The notes: generated by a model from the sequence alone, not told the origin. A stretch of DNA of 13,762 nucleotides from Pseudomonadales bacterium (GCA_022448765.1 JAKUTI010000048.1:1-13762), one strand, 5' to 3'; shown: positions 6,120 through 13,362, numbered from the stretch's first letter. A program made the numbers and translations.

Positions 6120-8621
6120 GGCCAGTTCCTGGCGCTGCCGTTCTAGCCGCTGTTCCCGCTCGTCCGCAAATTTCTTGATCGCGGTAGCAATGGATGCCTT
6201 ATCGAGGTGTGCTTCGGCTATGACATCTTCCTCAGTACCGCCGCTCAGCCACTGGTTGTCCCGATCCGAGAACAACGAGTATTCCTCGGTGAGCTGGCCT
6301 AGACCGGTAATCGGCAACATGCGTTGAGTGCCGGTGCTTACAACCATCAGGTCTTGTTTTGCCCCCGGCGGGAGGACCGTGTCCCGATAGCTCCGCGGTT
6401 GTGCTTGGAAGAGTTCTTCGCTGATGCAAGCAATCACTTTGATGTTGATGCTGGATGCTTCGAGATCGGGTAGCACGTTTAGCACATTGTTGGTTGAACT
6501 AGCGCCTTGGGATAACACGTAGCCATGACGGGGTTTGTCGGGATCAAAATCTTTGATCACATACAAACCCTTGGCCGCGGCAAGTGGATCAGGGTCGGCG
6601 AACACCGATCGATCGGCGACGGCGAAGTCGGGCCGGGCGACCTCAAGAACGATGACACCGATCTCCGGTTGATTCACGGCCAAATTGGCGGCCGCAAAGT
6701 ACCCGGGCGCCACGTCGTTGTAGTCCCAGAAATTCAGGGTAATCACTTGGCCGCGGGGAAAGAGTTTCCAAACCTGCGGAGCGAATATGCCAAAGTGCGT
6801 GCGGGCATCAGCTGCGGTCTCGGGGCCCGAGTGACCGGCCAAAATATGCAGCACGCCGACGCGAAACGGCGAGTCTTGGTTTTGTTGGCTCCATACCCGC
6901 GCCGGCAGATACATCAGCGGAGTAAACGCGCCGTAGGTTCCGCTTAGCGCCCAAACGCCGTTATGCACGTCGGGGTCTAACGAGAGCGTCTGGCCGACGA
7001 GTCCGATAGCAGTTGACGCGTTACCCGCTTCCTGAATTCCGGCCTTAAGGACTGTACCGGAAGGATTCTTGACCGGGTCGAAATAACCGAAAAGCGAGCT
7101 TTGTTGGACGTTAATGGATTCTGCGAGATCGGCGGCGACAGCGACGAAGCGGTTACTCGTCACATAGTTTGCCCATTTGAATATTTCGGAAATGGCGCGT
7201 CGCGCGCCCCGAACCTTCCCGGCTTCCTCAAATAGTTTGATATCAATGGTGGACGTTTTTGAGCCGTTAATATCGGTCACTGTCACACTCTGAGGAGTTC
7301 TCGGTAATTGCTCGACCTTTAAACGAGCGTCATCGAATGGGTCCACTGAGCCGCCGTGATGTAACTTGAATTCGTCTTCCACTTGGTCGCCGATGGCAAC
7401 TAAACGATCGGCGAGCCATGAGCCAAGATCGTTATCGTCGAGGATGCTCAACGCAACATCGATGTTGTGCTTAAACTGCAAGAGTCGATTACGTTCATCG
7501 CCGACGGGGCCTTTATCGATGTCAAGGAATGTAACCCCGTAGCGCGCTTCAAATGTTCCGGCGAGTGCCCGGAAGTAGTCGCCGTTCTGAGGGAACGCGT
7601 ACGGATGAGAAGCATGATCCACGATCTGTTTCCCATAGTCTGGAATCTCTCCATTGACGGCTGCCGGCCACCAACCTTTGATGGTGTGGCCGAGAAGAAG
7701 CATGGGTCGACGGTCGGACTCATCCCAGTTTTCCATTTGGGTTAGTGCGGTAGCGACCTCGGCGTAATCGTTGCCGTCGGCAACCTCTATGACGTTCCAG
7801 CCGTATGACGACCATTGGGAGTGAATGTCATAATCGGCGAATTCGTTTTGAACGACGCTGCCGACTAATTCGTCATCGATTCCGGCATTGTTATACGAAA
7901 GCAGGACCCGCAACCGCTTACCAACGCGCTGTGCGACAGCCTGCGTTTTTAGCTCTTGTGCATGTCCCGCGGTCATCGCGAATTCTCCTTCGATCGCCAT
8001 GATCTTGGGTGAGGCGAGCGGTGCACCGACGATGTCCCAAAAGGCGGCTTTGCCGGCAGCCGTTGCGACACCCACGCCGGACGGACCGCCATTGACGTCG
8101 TTGGTTAGATCCGTTGTCTCGGAGTGGCCCGAGAGGGCACGAATTCCGCGCAATTTGGCTTGGTGAAACAGGGGATGGTCTGCCAACCCCAGCCCGCTCA
8201 AAAGTTTGTCGAGAGCACCTTGCCCTCGTCGAAATCCGAGGGCATCGATGGAGAGGATCGAGGTCGATGGGTCGGCCCGGTAGCGATCGTTTTTGGTGGT
8301 TGCGTAACGTCGGGCAAGAGCTTCTCCCATCACCATCCAAAGGGCATACGTCACGGGCGCATTGTGCCCACCAGCGAGCATGAACTTGTCTGCGTATGGA
8401 TGTTTGGGTCGGCGATAGTCAAAACGCAGCCCACCCGCGTCGGGCCCAATTAAATGGCTGGTGACGACGTAAGGAACATAGGCCAAGGGTCCGCCGAAAT
8501 GTCCCGTCTGCGCGTAATTCCCAAGTAACGTAATCAGCATGGAAGATAAGAAACCGATGTCTTCTAGACGGTCGATGTCTTTCGCGATTGGGCCTAATTG
8601 CTTTGTAGAGTCCTTGGGCAT
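6105..8621 (-). CDS. Large transketolase-like thiamin-diphosphate enzyme with altered GDG motif
   Basis: 838 residues, clearly longer than usual transketolases (about 620-690). By motif comparison with E. coli transketolase, most catalytic positions are present: H41 (TGHFGGP), H86 (AGGHNAP), H166 (SGHSE), R474/R475, E531 (GIQEAGNAS, the glutamate that activates the thiazolium cofactor), H609 (ARTHFG) and R663 (EVARPDF). GPSGVGVATAAGKA (179-192) matches the transketolase GPLGQG region. The ThDP/Mg motif G-D-G...N-N reads I-E211-G...N244-N245, so the metal-ligand Asp is replaced by Glu. A linker of about 100 residues (370-470) between the pyrophosphate and pyrimidine domains explains much of the extra length. 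The likely reaction is two-carbon ketol transfer or a related carbonyl chemistry. The exact substrate is unknown. It is cytosolic. It is the first gene of the minus-strand run, with AGGT 6 nt before the ATG. Phosphoketolase and AceE-type PDH E1 have similar lengths, but their motifs do not fit. Confidence 0.8.
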   Translation of the reverse strand: MPKDSTKQLGPIAKDIDRLEDIGFLSSMLITLLGNYAQTGHFGGPLAYVPYVVTSHLIGPDAGGLRFDYRRPKHPYADKFMLAGGHNAPVTYALWMVMGEALARRYATTKNDRYRADPSTSILSIDALGFRRGQGALDKLLSGLGLADHPLFHQAKLRGIRALSGHSETTDLTNDVNGGPSGVGVATAAGKAAFWDIVGAPLASPKIMAIEGEFAMTAGHAQELKTQAVAQRVGKRLRVLLSYNNAGIDDELVGSVVQNEFADYDIHSQWSSYGWNVIEVADGNDYAEVATALTQMENWDESDRRPMLLLGHTIKGWWPAAVNGEIPDYGKQIVDHASHPYAFPQNGDYFRALAGTFEARYGVTFLDIDKGPVGDERNRLLQFKHNIDVALSILDDNDLGSWLADRLVAIGDQVEDEFKLHHGGSVDPFDDARLKVEQLPRTPQSVTVTDINGSKTSTIDIKLFEEAGKVRGARRAISEIFKWANYVTSNRFVAVAADLAESINVQQSSLFGYFDPVKNPSGTVLKAGIQEAGNASTAIGLVGQTLSLDPDVHNGVWALSGTYGAFTPLMYLPARVWSQQNQDSPFRVGVLHILAGHSGPETAADARTHFGIFAPQVWKLFPRGQVITLNFWDYNDVAPGYFAAANLAVNQPEIGVIVLEVARPDFAVADRSVFADPDPLAAAKGLYVIKDFDPDKPRHGYVLSQGASSTNNVLNVLPDLEASSINIKVIACISEELFQAQPRSYRDTVLPPGAKQDLMVVSTGTQRMLPITGLGQLTEEYSLFSDRDNQWLSGGTEEDVIAEAHLDKASIATAIKKFADEREQRLERQRQELAAIAE

Positions 8622-8639
8622 CTGTTTACCTATTCGTTG

Positions 8640-8663
8640 CGATGAAGTGGTTGCACCTCATCG
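8640..8663. promoter_or_regulatory. Imperfect palindrome in the leader of the ThDP enzyme gene
   Basis: CGATGAAGTG (8640-8649) and CACCTCATCG (8654-8663) pair at 9 of 10 positions around a 4-nt centre (GTTG). The mismatch lies in the middle of the arms. It ends 18 nt before the ThDP enzyme start (minus strand). It may be a repressor operator or a hairpin in the mRNA leader. The rest of the 257-nt divergent gap (8622-8878) must hold promoters for both directions, but I cannot place them with confidence. Confidence 0.45.
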
Positions 8664-8868
8664 ATTAAAGTAGTTCAAGTCGCGGTTATCTCCAAAGGTT
8701 TGACACGCGGTTCTCGATAGTCCTTCTTACTCGGCCGCTGACGGGTTGTATCTGTCGTGGGCAGCGAACGAGTATATGCAAATTGACGGAGTTTTCCCGC
8801 CCCGGACAAGCAACGCGGTTGCGGTATCGTATTTGTTAGTCTTGAGCTGCGCTTTATTTCGAATGAAT

Positions 8869-8873
8869 GGTGG
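8869..8873 (+). promoter_or_regulatory. Ribosome binding site deciding the cyclase start
   Basis: GGTGG lies 5 nt before the ATG at 8879. It overlaps another in-frame ATG at 8867, which itself has no ribosome site, so the 8879 start is preferred. Confidence 0.5.
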
Positions 8874-8878
8874 AAGAC

Positions 8879-9886
8879 ATGAGATTACTAATTGTTGGTA
8901 TGGGTTTCGTGAGCCTTCTGGGGATCAACGCTTTGGCGGTGGGTGCGCCTCCTCCAATGGATCATGCGGAATTTACGCAGACGCTCGATGAGATATCGAA
9001 CTGGGGACGCTGGGGTGATGACGATGAATTGGGAACGCTAAACACGATCACGCCCACCGTGCGCGCTCAGGCTGCATCGCTGGTGAAGGAAGGAACCACC
9101 GTCTCGCTCGCGCTGCCGCTTAACAAGATTGCCGACGCGATAAATCAAAAACCGTTTGAACACGAAGTGTTCATTTTTGGAGGAGACGAATCGTTCGATA
9201 TGGATCCGGGAGACATCCCGCAAGCTGCTGGAGATGTATTCAAGATTGACTATCACGGCTTTGGTCACTCGCACATGGATGCGCTTCCTCATTTTGCCTA
9301 TGGCGGCAAGATGTATAACGGCTTTCCTTTTGAGATGAATGCTGACGAGGGGTTCTCGAAACTTGGGGTTGAAAATATTGCCGAGGTGGGCGTATTCACA
9401 CGCGGTGTACTGGTGGACATGCCGAAGTTCTTGGGCATCGATTTCCTCGAGCCAGGAACTGCAATTACAGCGAGCGATCTTGAAGCGTGGGAGAAAGCCT
9501 CGGGCGTTCGCGTGAGGGCAGGCGATGCGTTACTCGTACGAACGGGTCGGTGGATAAAGGTGGCGCAGGATGGTCAATGGAACTTCATTCAACAAGCAGC
9601 CGGCATGCATGCGTCCGTCGCTCGATGGTTGAAAGAGAGAGATGTTGCCGTGATCGGTTGTGATGGCGTATCGGATGTGATGCCCTCGGGGGTGACCGGC
9701 CGGTTTAACCCTTTGCACGAATTGGTGTTAATCGGCTTGGGAATGCCGATTTTCGATAACCTGGATTTGGAATCGTTGGCTGAGAAAGCATCGTCAACTG
9801 GACGCGCGACTTTTCTTTTTGTCGCGATTCCCCTCCGAGTCTCCGGTGCCACAGGGTCACCGCTGAATCCTCTTGCCGTGTTCTAA
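8879..9886 (+). CDS. Exported cyclase-family (kynurenine-formamidase-like) metal hydrolase
   Basis: 335 residues from the ATG at 8879. Residues 1-23 look like a Sec signal peptide (MRL, then a hydrophobic run, then ALAVGA before PPP), so the enzyme is probably periplasmic. NWGRWGDDDELGTLN (41-55) is a hallmark of the larger cyclase-family subgroup. The metal motif is H126-x3-H130-S-H132-M-D134-A-L-P-H138-F, followed by GGKMYNG. Downstream are H244 (GMHASVARWL), the strand VAVIGCDGVSD (257-267) and H280-E281 (NPLHELVLIGLGMP). Family members hydrolyse amide or lactam bonds using divalent metal; examples are N-formylkynurenine and isatin. The substrate here is unknown. The gene stands alone on the plus strand, divergent from the ThDP enzyme and convergent with the small membrane-anchored protein. 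A start at 8867 would add four residues (MVED) and weaken the signal peptide slightly. Confidence 0.87.
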   Translation: MRLLIVGMGFVSLLGINALAVGAPPPMDHAEFTQTLDEISNWGRWGDDDELGTLNTITPTVRAQAASLVKEGTTVSLALPLNKIADAINQKPFEHEVFIFGGDESFDMDPGDIPQAAGDVFKIDYHGFGHSHMDALPHFAYGGKMYNGFPFEMNADEGFSKLGVENIAEVGVFTRGVLVDMPKFLGIDFLEPGTAITASDLEAWEKASGVRVRAGDALLVRTGRWIKVAQDGQWNFIQQAAGMHASVARWLKERDVAVIGCDGVSDVMPSGVTGRFNPLHELVLIGLGMPIFDNLDLESLAEKASSTGRATFLFVAIPLRVSGATGSPLNPLAVF

Positions 9887-9924
9887 CCAAGCAGTCCTTT
9901 GCTCGAAGATTGAGAATCGCCCTA

Positions 9925-9937
9925 AGGGATAATCCCT
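9925..9937. terminator. Short palindrome at the cyclase/small-protein convergent junction
   Basis: AGGGAT (9925-9930) and ATCCCT (9932-9937) are perfectly complementary around a single base. As RNA this gives a 5-bp stem with a 3-nt loop. It lies in the 49-nt convergent gap and touches the stop codon of the minus-strand gene (9936-9938). There is no T-tract, so a terminator role is tentative. Confidence 0.25.
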
Positions 9938-10448
9938 AGCTAGATCGTGGGGCCAATTCGAATAAAAGAAGAGCGTCCGTATCGACGATGCCGGGTGGTG
10001 AGGATGTGCCTCCCCCTATGTATTTGCGTTGCAATTCTGCCAACAGGTCTTCGATGGCAGGATGTTTTGACGTCACGGCGATAAGGGTGCGTTCGTAGCG
10101 CTTGCCCTCGATGCGGACGATGGCCCTGGGATCGTTCTGGACTTCCAGGGGCCATTGCTTCCACAACCGCCCGAGCCAGGTATTTCGATAACCACAGGGA
10201 ACGTAGATCCTGCCCTCATGTTCAATCATCCAGACGGTTCGCGACCGAGGCGGGGACATGAGTTGTAACTCGATCGTTGGGACATCGCGAGCGAACGCCC
10301 AATCGGGCTCGTTCTGAACGAACTCGCCGCTTTGAAGCGGACCGCCCGCGATAAGTCCAAACGGACCGTCCGAGAAGCGGACGGCGATGGCGTAGGTGGT
10401 TGCAGCTGCAACCAATATAACGATGATGACGGCGAAAAATTTTTTCAT
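9936..10448 (-). CDS. Membrane-anchored protein of unknown function, possible split-barrel fold
   Basis: 170 residues from the ATG at 10448, chosen because AGGTGA lies 4 nt upstream and the N-terminus MKKFFAVIIVILVAAATTYA forms a single membrane anchor or signal (residues about 3-22). The body (about 40-130) is beta-rich. It contains W-A-F-A-R-D-V-P-T-I-E-L (50-61), a PPRSR loop (66-70), VWMIEHEGRIYVPCGY (72-87), W-K-Q-W-P (96-100) and DPRAIVRIEGKRYER (106-120). The pattern of two strands, a W-rich loop, then DPRA and I-x-G-K-x-Y resembles PNPOx-like or F420-type split-barrel proteins. I cannot name a family with certainty and see no firm cofactor site. It would face the periplasm. It lies 100 nt downstream of the SDR on the same strand. 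A longer frame from 10496 would put a charged stretch before the anchor and is less likely. Confidence 0.7.
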   Translation of the reverse strand: MKKFFAVIIVILVAAATTYAIAVRFSDGPFGLIAGGPLQSGEFVQNEPDWAFARDVPTIELQLMSPPRSRTVWMIEHEGRIYVPCGYRNTWLGRLWKQWPLEVQNDPRAIVRIEGKRYERTLIAVTSKHPAIEDLLAELQRKYIGGGTSSPPGIVDTDALLLFELAPRSS

Positions 10449-10452
10449 TGGT

Positions 10453-10458
10453 TCACCT
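10453..10458 (-). promoter_or_regulatory. Ribosome binding site deciding the start of the membrane-anchored protein
   Basis: AGGTGA on the minus strand lies 4 nt before the ATG at 10448. It is the strongest ribosome site in the window and rejects the longer frame starting at 10496. The 100-nt gap up to the SDR stop (10549) shows nothing else. Confidence 0.65.
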
Positions 10459-10548
10459 CTATGTTCTGCGCGTTTGGCCGATGACCGTTTGCTCAATCAT
10501 GGTTCTTGCCATACGCGTCCGTTTCGCAAGGTGGCGCTTGGGTGGTCG

Positions 10549-11631
10549 TTATTTCAGTTTTGCCTCGACGAGACCTAAATCCAACATGGTCTGACCGGTC
10601 TCGCGCAAGGTGTCTTCAATAGCATGTGTTTGAAGGCCGAGATCGGTTCGGGCCTTGTCGCAGTGCGCGCGAGGGGCGTCGTACACTTTCCCGTATTTTT
10701 CAAGGATGGGTCCCAATTCGTCGGGGGCTCCTCCGACGTCGATAAGCGGGAAAAGTTTTAAGAGATGTTCTTGCAGCTGCATGCAATCAATTTCGCCCGA
10801 CTCGTCGGTCGCGCTCAGTTGATATCTATCAGCATTCTTGCAGACGTCACTCTCGATCATAAGGACCTGGGACTCAGCGACGTCGCGAACGTCCACGATG
10901 TTCCAAAGCGCTTGCCAACCGCGCTGGCAGGGCTTCCCCGCAAGCATCCTGCCGAGGAACCATTGCCAGGAACCGATCAACTCGTGCACTTTGCTGAGTA
11001 ATGGTCCGAGTACCACGATGGGGCAGACGGAAATCGACTCGAACTGGCCATCGTCCTCTGCTACCCGGTTAACCATGTGCTCGGTTTCTACTTTGGCCAT
11101 GGCATAGCCCGTCTCGCCTTTTTCTTCAAGGTTATCCAGGTTCCAGTTGGGGTCGTCGTCTCGGTTGTCCGATGCCCAGTCGCTTTCCGTATAGACGTAG
11201 CCAGGTGGCGCCGGATGGCCAATCGCGGCAAATGAACTTGTGTAGATAAATCGTTTAACGGTTCCGGCGGCTTGAACGGACCTAAGCACGTTTGCCGTCC
11301 CGTTAACGGCACCGTCGTATACCTGGCGTGGATTATTAGCGCCACCGTAGCCCATGGCCGTGCCGACGTGAAGAACAGCGCTGCACTCAGCGAACGGAGC
11401 GTCGTAGCTGCCGTCATCGAGGAGGTTGGCAGTATGTAACTCCACGTTGCCTGAGTATCCGGCGCTGTTGAGCGCTAATAGATGTTCGGTCTTGTCTGGA
11501 TTGTTAGCATCGGTGATACAAGCGCGCACGTTGTAGCCGCGCTTCAGGAGCGAGATGACTACGTGCGATCCGATGTAACCGGACGCACCGGTGACAGCGA
11601 CGGGTCCGTCAGTCGACGTTACGGCGGGCAT
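10549..11631 (-). CDS. Extended SDR, dihydroflavonol/cinnamoyl-CoA reductase-like NAD(P) oxidoreductase
   Basis: 360 residues. The Rossmann nucleotide motif G-A-S-G-Y-I-G is at 15-21 (GxxGxxG). R36 lies at the end of the second strand (YNVRACIT), a position often linked to NADP preference. The catalytic set is T131-S132-S133 in FIYTSS, Y176 and K180 in GYAMAK. The layout, including the SAVLHVGTAMG segment (84-94) and the NGTANVLRSVQAAG helix (110-123), fits the NAD-dependent epimerase/dehydratase superfamily, closest to dihydroflavonol-4-reductase-like members. Such proteins usually reduce a ketone or aldehyde on a hydrophobic substrate; the substrate here is unknown. No signal peptide is seen, so it is cytosolic. 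The gene is preceded by a 127-nt AT-rich gap with a possible promoter and nested inverted repeats, so it probably starts its own transcript with the small membrane protein downstream. A G-rich GGGG stretch lies 6 nt before the ATG. Confidence 0.87.
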   Translation of the reverse strand: MPAVTSTDGPVAVTGASGYIGSHVVISLLKRGYNVRACITDANNPDKTEHLLALNSAGYSGNVELHTANLLDDGSYDAPFAECSAVLHVGTAMGYGGANNPRQVYDGAVNGTANVLRSVQAAGTVKRFIYTSSFAAIGHPAPPGYVYTESDWASDNRDDDPNWNLDNLEEKGETGYAMAKVETEHMVNRVAEDDGQFESISVCPIVVLGPLLSKVHELIGSWQWFLGRMLAGKPCQRGWQALWNIVDVRDVAESQVLMIESDVCKNADRYQLSATDESGEIDCMQLQEHLLKLFPLIDVGGAPDELGPILEKYGKVYDAPRAHCDKARTDLGLQTHAIEDTLRETGQTMLDLGLVEAKLK

Positions 11632-11649
11632 AAGCTACCCCATTTGCAG

Positions 11650-11736
11650 GTGTATATGGTTTGAATCCCTAAGCGTATCGCAGATCATCTAGGACACTCA
11701 ATGTTGATAAACCATATATATATTAAAGATATACAC
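11650..11736. repeat. Nested inverted repeats in the AT-rich gap upstream of the SDR
   Basis: GTGTATAT (11650-11657) is the reverse complement of ATATACAC (11729-11736), and TATATGGTTT (11653-11662) is the reverse complement of AAACCATATA (11709-11718). One left arm therefore pairs with two right-hand partners. The stretch 11709-11750 is much richer in A+T than the genes around it. Paired sites flanking a promoter suggest binding of a dimeric regulator, but the A+T richness makes chance matches easier. Confidence 0.4.
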
Positions 11737-11741
11737 ATCAA
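11713..11741 (-). promoter_or_regulatory. Possible sigma-70-type promoter for the SDR gene
   Basis: On the minus strand, TTGATG (11736-11741) and TATATG (11713-11718) are separated by 17 nt and match the -35 and -10 consensus at 4 of 6 and 4 of 6 positions. The -10 falls about 80 nt before the SDR start and lies inside the nested inverted repeats. This is tentative, because AT-rich DNA gives many such matches. Confidence 0.3.
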
Positions 11742-11758
11742 ATATTAAGCTATTTCGA

Positions 11759-13336
11759 TTATCGTGATGGCGGAAGTTGAAATTCTGCCAAAGGCCCAGC
11801 GTAGGGTTCCGATTCGTAACGACAAGGCTGTTCCATCAGACGCGGATCGTTCTGTTTCTTCAAAATTTGGAACAAGCGTTCTTGCATCGTCTCGCGGATA
11901 GTTGCATAGGCGGGGTCCTCGGCAACGTTGTGCATGTAGTGCGGGTCGTGAATAAGATCGTAGAGCTCTTCACGTGGACGTTTTCCGAAAGCGAGTTGAT
12001 AAAGCGGCTCCACGTCGTGTTCTTCGCGATGGTGGATCATCCAAGCTTTCGTTGGACTCGCATCTAGATCGGCGTAAGCGACCATCGTGTTGTATGCCAA
12101 CTGCTCGTACTCGGGAGCCGGGGTGGATGGATCGTCGAGGCCCTCGGGGTCGCCCATGGGCCAACGGTCGGGTTCGAAATTAACGATATAGATGAAGTCT
12201 TTGGTTCGTAGTGATCGTTGTGGATACGGAAGGTAGCCGTCGCGTGCGACGTGGACATGACGCTCTCGACCAGTGACTACGAAATCTCTAGAACTGTCGA
12301 TTTGGCCGCTGGCAGGGCTTTCTAACAAAGGAATAAGACTCGTAGAGGTCATGGTTTCGGGGGGACCAATGCCGCCCACCTCGCAGAACGTTGGTGCGAG
12401 ATCCATAAGGTTTACGAAGTCATCGACGACGCGCCCTGGTTTGATGTGTCCCGGCCAGCGTGCGGCCAGAGCAACTTCGCAACCTATATCGTAAAGGTTG
12501 CATTTAGCTCTCGGCATTCCTGGAATCCCGTGATCGCCGCTGACAACGAACAAGGTATTTTCTAGAACATCTTCGCGCGACAGTTCTTCAAGAAGAATGC
12601 CGATGCCCTCATCTACGGCAAGACACTCGCCAAGATAATCGGCAGCATCCTCGCGAATTTCGTGGACGTCTGGTAGAAAGGCCGGAAGGTGGCCCTGCAC
12701 AGTGTCGGGGTCAATACCCCAAAGCGCGTGTCCTGAACCACGTTCCCAGGTTCGGTGGGTATTCGTGGGCCCCCACCAATAGCAGAACGGCTTATCGTTC
12801 GGGCGGGCATCAAGGAAAGCACGAAAATTTTGTCGGGTCTCGTCGTACAGTGCCTGCTTCGCAGCTTCGACCCCCATTTCGGATGCGTGCTCGGTTACCC
12901 AGTGCGAAAACTGATTGAACTGGACACCTGCGGGTTGGTACCGGGTCCTCTTAGCTCCAATTGGCGCGTTCGCGGTGCGTCCGGGACTCCAAACTTTGTA
13001 CTGGTACCCGATGAAATAGTCGGCTCGGTTTTCGAGTTCCATGGGAAAGGTCGGGATCTCATCATCCCAGACCGCCCCCACGAGGATAGCGCCCAAGCCG
13101 GTTTGCCAGAAATATTGGCCGGACAAAATTGAACTGCGACATGGTGTACAAGAGGGTGCCGGCACTAAAGCGTTTAAAAAAAGAACACCTTCTTGGGCAA
13201 CTCGATCGAAGTTTGGCGTGTCGATGAGAGCTGAGAGGGACTGGGGTCCCTCGTGTCTTTGGTACGCGCTCGCGTAGCGACCCCAGTCGTCGGCGAATGC
13301 AAAGACGATGTTGGGTTTCTCTTCAGTGGTTGCCAT
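11759..13336 (-). CDS. Sulfatase (formylglycine, Cys-type), SGSH-like subgroup
   Basis: 525 residues. PNIVFAFADDWG (8-19) holds the metal Asp pair D16-D17. The formylglycine motif is C63-T-P-C66-R67 followed by S-S-I-L-S-G-Q; C63 should be oxidised to formylglycine by a maturase encoded elsewhere. S-G-D268-H269-G (266-270) and K278-C-N280 supply further metal or substrate contacts. The block HLPAFLPDVHEIREDAADYL (216-235) before the second metal site, and the NTLFVVSGDHGIPG segment, resemble the N-sulfoglucosamine sulfohydrolase-like group. The likely role is release of sulfate from sulfated sugars or related esters. No signal peptide is seen at this start and no better upstream Met exists, so a cytosolic location is likely, which is unusual for polysaccharide sulfatases. 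The second Cys in the motif is less common than Ser. A tandem repeat lies just upstream of the start. Confidence 0.9.
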   Translation of the reverse strand: MATTEEKPNIVFAFADDWGRYASAYQRHEGPQSLSALIDTPNFDRVAQEGVLFLNALVPAPSCTPCRSSILSGQYFWQTGLGAILVGAVWDDEIPTFPMELENRADYFIGYQYKVWSPGRTANAPIGAKRTRYQPAGVQFNQFSHWVTEHASEMGVEAAKQALYDETRQNFRAFLDARPNDKPFCYWWGPTNTHRTWERGSGHALWGIDPDTVQGHLPAFLPDVHEIREDAADYLGECLAVDEGIGILLEELSREDVLENTLFVVSGDHGIPGMPRAKCNLYDIGCEVALAARWPGHIKPGRVVDDFVNLMDLAPTFCEVGGIGPPETMTSTSLIPLLESPASGQIDSSRDFVVTGRERHVHVARDGYLPYPQRSLRTKDFIYIVNFEPDRWPMGDPEGLDDPSTPAPEYEQLAYNTMVAYADLDASPTKAWMIHHREEHDVEPLYQLAFGKRPREELYDLIHDPHYMHNVAEDPAYATIRETMQERLFQILKKQNDPRLMEQPCRYESEPYAGPLAEFQLPPSR

Positions 13337-13362
13337 TACAGTGAGCTCATTGCCTCGTGTCG

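Noticed and set aside
6525..6947. 140-residue plus-strand open frame
   Set aside because: It is antisense to the ThDP enzyme, Arg/Gly/His-rich, with no ribosome site and no recognisable domain.
7918..8340. 140-residue minus-strand open frame
   Set aside because: It is an out-of-frame overlap of the ThDP enzyme, extremely rich in Arg, Ser and Cys, with no motif.
6105..8621. Phosphoketolase or AceE-type pyruvate dehydrogenase E1
   Set aside because: The length would fit, but the N-terminal histidine motifs, the GPSGVG region and the E531 and H609 contexts follow transketolase, and the phosphoketolase GDGEAETG motif is absent.
8622..8878. TPP riboswitch or defined promoters in the divergent gap
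   Set aside because: I looked for the conserved TPP-riboswitch core and for paired -35/-10 boxes in both directions. Nothing stood out beyond the palindrome at 8640-8663.
10449..10496. Longer N-terminus for the membrane-anchored protein from 10496
   Set aside because: The AGGTGA site directly before 10448 and the clean MKKFF membrane segment make the shorter start far better.
11756..11764. CGAT-T-ATCG palindrome over the sulfatase stop
   Set aside because: Only nine bases. As RNA it would leave a 3-bp stem, too weak to count as a hairpin.
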